64,000 nucleotides of DNA, from NCBI RefSeq assembly GCF_008330225.1, contig NZ_CP042466.1:3962001-4026000 (forward strand), in the 5' to 3' direction. The position numbers and the translations under genes were made by a program. The notes beneath the pieces are model-generated. The model saw only the letters and a program-made list of their open reading frames with translations. It had not been told where the DNA came from and searched no databases. How positions within the stretch are numbered: the stretch's first letter is position 1; the number at the start of each line of letters is the position of its first letter. Origin of the DNA: Geobacter sp. FeAm09 (lineage in GTDB: Bacteria > Desulfobacterota > Desulfuromonadia > Geobacterales > Pseudopelobacteraceae). This document shows, piece by piece, positions 63,115 through 64,000 of the stretch.

Positions 63115-63594
63115 ATGGACAGACGCACATTTCTGAAAGCAACGGCCATCGGCTCGATCGCCACCGGCATCGGTTCCACCCTGGCGGCGGCGGAACGCTA
63201 TTTCCCCGCCAAGGTGGACCAGGCGCTTTTCGAGGGGATCAACCGGGCCAAGGACCCGGCCAGGAAGACCCCCCTGGAAAAATCCCATGCCCCGGCCATC
63301 TCGGCGCCCGCTTCGGTAAAGGCCGGCGAGCCGTTTACCGTTGAGGTCTCGGTCGGCGAAAACCTGCATGTCATGGGGCCGGCCCACTGGATCGAGTACA
63401 TCGCGCTTGCCGTCGGCAACGAACCGGCCGGCCGCGTGGACCTCCAGCCCAGGGGATTTCTCAAGCCCAAGGTCACGTTCACGGTGGTCATCCCCAAGGA
63501 AGCGGCCCCGGCCGGCAAGGTCACCCTGGTTGCGTCGCAGCACTGCAACCTCCACGGGACCTGGGAGTCGGGCCTGGACATCTCGGTTGTCTGA
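63115..63594 (+). CDS. Tat-exported superoxide reductase (neelaredoxin/class II type)
   Basis: A 159-residue protein with a twin-arginine signal (MDRRTFLKATAIGSIATG) and a desulfoferrodoxin-type beta domain. The five ligands of the iron centre are visible: His in EKSHAPAI (about 61), the two His of LHVMGPAHWIEYI, and Cys and His of SQHCNLHGTW. It reduces superoxide to peroxide without making oxygen. There is no desulforedoxin domain, so it is the neelaredoxin class. Export by Tat is unusual for the family and would place it in the periplasm. ATG 63115 has AAGGAG with seven bases spacing. A cytochrome gene follows. Confidence 0.88.
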   Translation: MDRRTFLKATAIGSIATGIGSTLAAAERYFPAKVDQALFEGINRAKDPARKTPLEKSHAPAISAPASVKAGEPFTVEVSVGENLHVMGPAHWIEYIALAVGNEPAGRVDLQPRGFLKPKVTFTVVIPKEAAPAGKVTLVASQHCNLHGTWESGLDISVV

Positions 63595-63625
63595 CGGACC
63601 GGCGCACGCAAGGGGGGAGCACGGG

Positions 63626-63967
63626 ATGGAGAATGCGAGGAAACGCTTTGTTGCTCTGTTGGCGCTGCTGGGGGTGGCACTCCTGCACCCCTTCGCCGCC
63701 TCCGGTGGGGAGAGGCCCCTTGCCCGGGGCGAGGCGGCATTTCTGCAAAACTGCGGTGCCTGCCATGCCGATGGCGGCAATGAGGTCAACCCGGTAAAGA
63801 CCCTCTCCCGGGCGGATCTGAGGCGGAACAACATCCTCACCCCCGACGATATCGTCAGGCTCATGAGGAACCCCGGCCCCGGCATGCTGAAATTCGACCC
63901 GGCCACCCTTCCGGACGAGGATGCCCGGGCTATTGCGGAGTATGTCCTGACCACCTTCAACAAATAG
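63626..63967 (+). CDS. Periplasmic mono-haem cytochrome c
   Basis: A 113-residue cytochrome with a signal peptide (FVALLALLGVALLHPFAASGG), one haem-binding CGACH motif (about 43) and a Met-containing segment GPGMLKFDPATLPDEDARAI that supplies the sixth ligand. It resembles cytochrome c6/c551 class proteins. It follows the superoxide reductase by 31 bases and could be its electron donor; this is inferred. GGGGGGAG precedes the ATG. Confidence 0.85.
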   Translation: MENARKRFVALLALLGVALLHPFAASGGERPLARGEAAFLQNCGACHADGGNEVNPVKTLSRADLRRNNILTPDDIVRLMRNPGPGMLKFDPATLPDEDARAIAEYVLTTFNK

Positions 63968-63975
63968 GCTCATCC

Positions 63976-63995
63976 TCCCCGCCTCTTGGCGGGGA
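63976..63995 (+). terminator. Hairpin after the cytochrome gene
   Basis: TCCCCGCC pairs with GGCGGGGA over a four-base loop, 9 bases after the stop; no T run is visible before the window ends. Confidence 0.4.
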
Positions 63996-64000
63996 AAGCC

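Overview
The window reads as chromosomal DNA of a GC-rich, anaerobic, metal-respiring bacterium of the Geobacter group (Desulfuromonadota). The pointers are the mixture of a hybrid-cluster protein, superoxide reductase, multicopper oxidase and multihaem-type exported protein, an [FeFe]-hydrogenase-like sensor fused to a sigma-54 activator, several candidate sigma-54 promoters, a c-di-GMP-I (GEMM) riboswitch in front of a cytochrome gene, and a LexA box close to the form published for Geobacter. This placement is an inference from gene content; no 16S gene is present. There are three tRNA genes (Ser-GGA, Pro-CGG, Leu-CAG), no rRNA, no CRISPR array, no transposase and no prophage.

Layout. 1-5.8 kb: end of a histidine kinase, a single-domain response regulator, a broken FAD dehydrogenase, YhaM-type exoribonuclease, endonuclease IV and MoeA. 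6-8.9 kb: MCE (MlaD-like) lipid-transport protein coupled to a carotenoid-biosynthesis membrane protein, then a nucleosidase. 9-16 kb: tRNA-Ser, XRE regulator, chemoreceptor with a co-transcribed minimal histidine kinase, a four-CBS/PAS/GGDEF protein and hybrid-cluster protein Hcp behind a CRP/FNR-type operator. 16-21 kb: broken DUF362 ferredoxin, Dtd, arylamine N-acetyltransferase, NadA. 21-27 kb: a 1083-residue CHASE/PAS hybrid kinase, broken mlaE, and a WPLY-repeat exported protein upstream of it. 27-37 kb: NMO-family flavoprotein, SahR-like regulator with ahcY, OmpH/Skp, HD-GYP protein, radical SAM-DUF2344 protein with ribonuclease G. 37-43.5 kb: two sigma-54 activators (one with an H-cluster-like sensor domain) around a small operon of ferritin-like, unknown 52-residue and DUF1540 proteins. 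43.5-49.3 kb: the accessory highlight, an operon of multicopper oxidase, PEP-CTERM protein and a di-haem TIG/IPT-repeat protein, read from a candidate sigma-54 promoter through a c-di-GMP-I riboswitch with its own terminator. 49.6-56.5 kb: MarR regulator, RND efflux pump and an orphan OmpR-type regulator. 56.6-64 kb: Ala/Lys-rich exported peptide, YgjP-like metallopeptidase, Tim44-like protein, Fe-S aldo/keto reductase, IHF alpha, lexA-dinB, superoxide reductase and a cytochrome c.

Two window-wide patterns matter to the reader. First, four otherwise normal genes (FAD dehydrogenase, DUF362 ferredoxin, mlaE, H-cluster/sigma-54 regulator) are each broken by the apparent loss of exactly one base inside a run of six or seven G/C; this looks more like homopolymer under-calling than decay, and I list them as pseudogenes only because that is what the sequence says. 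Second, a 120-200 bp non-coding element with inverted ends (GTTGTTGAAAAACAG at one end, CTATTTTTGAACAAC at the other) occurs twice complete and once as a half copy.

Taken together, the c-di-GMP-making candidate (CBS/GGDEF protein) and the c-di-GMP riboswitch operon suggest that surface redox proteins are switched by second messenger plus sigma-54, a natural arrangement for an organism that moves between planktonic and mineral- or biofilm-attached growth. This last point is inference.
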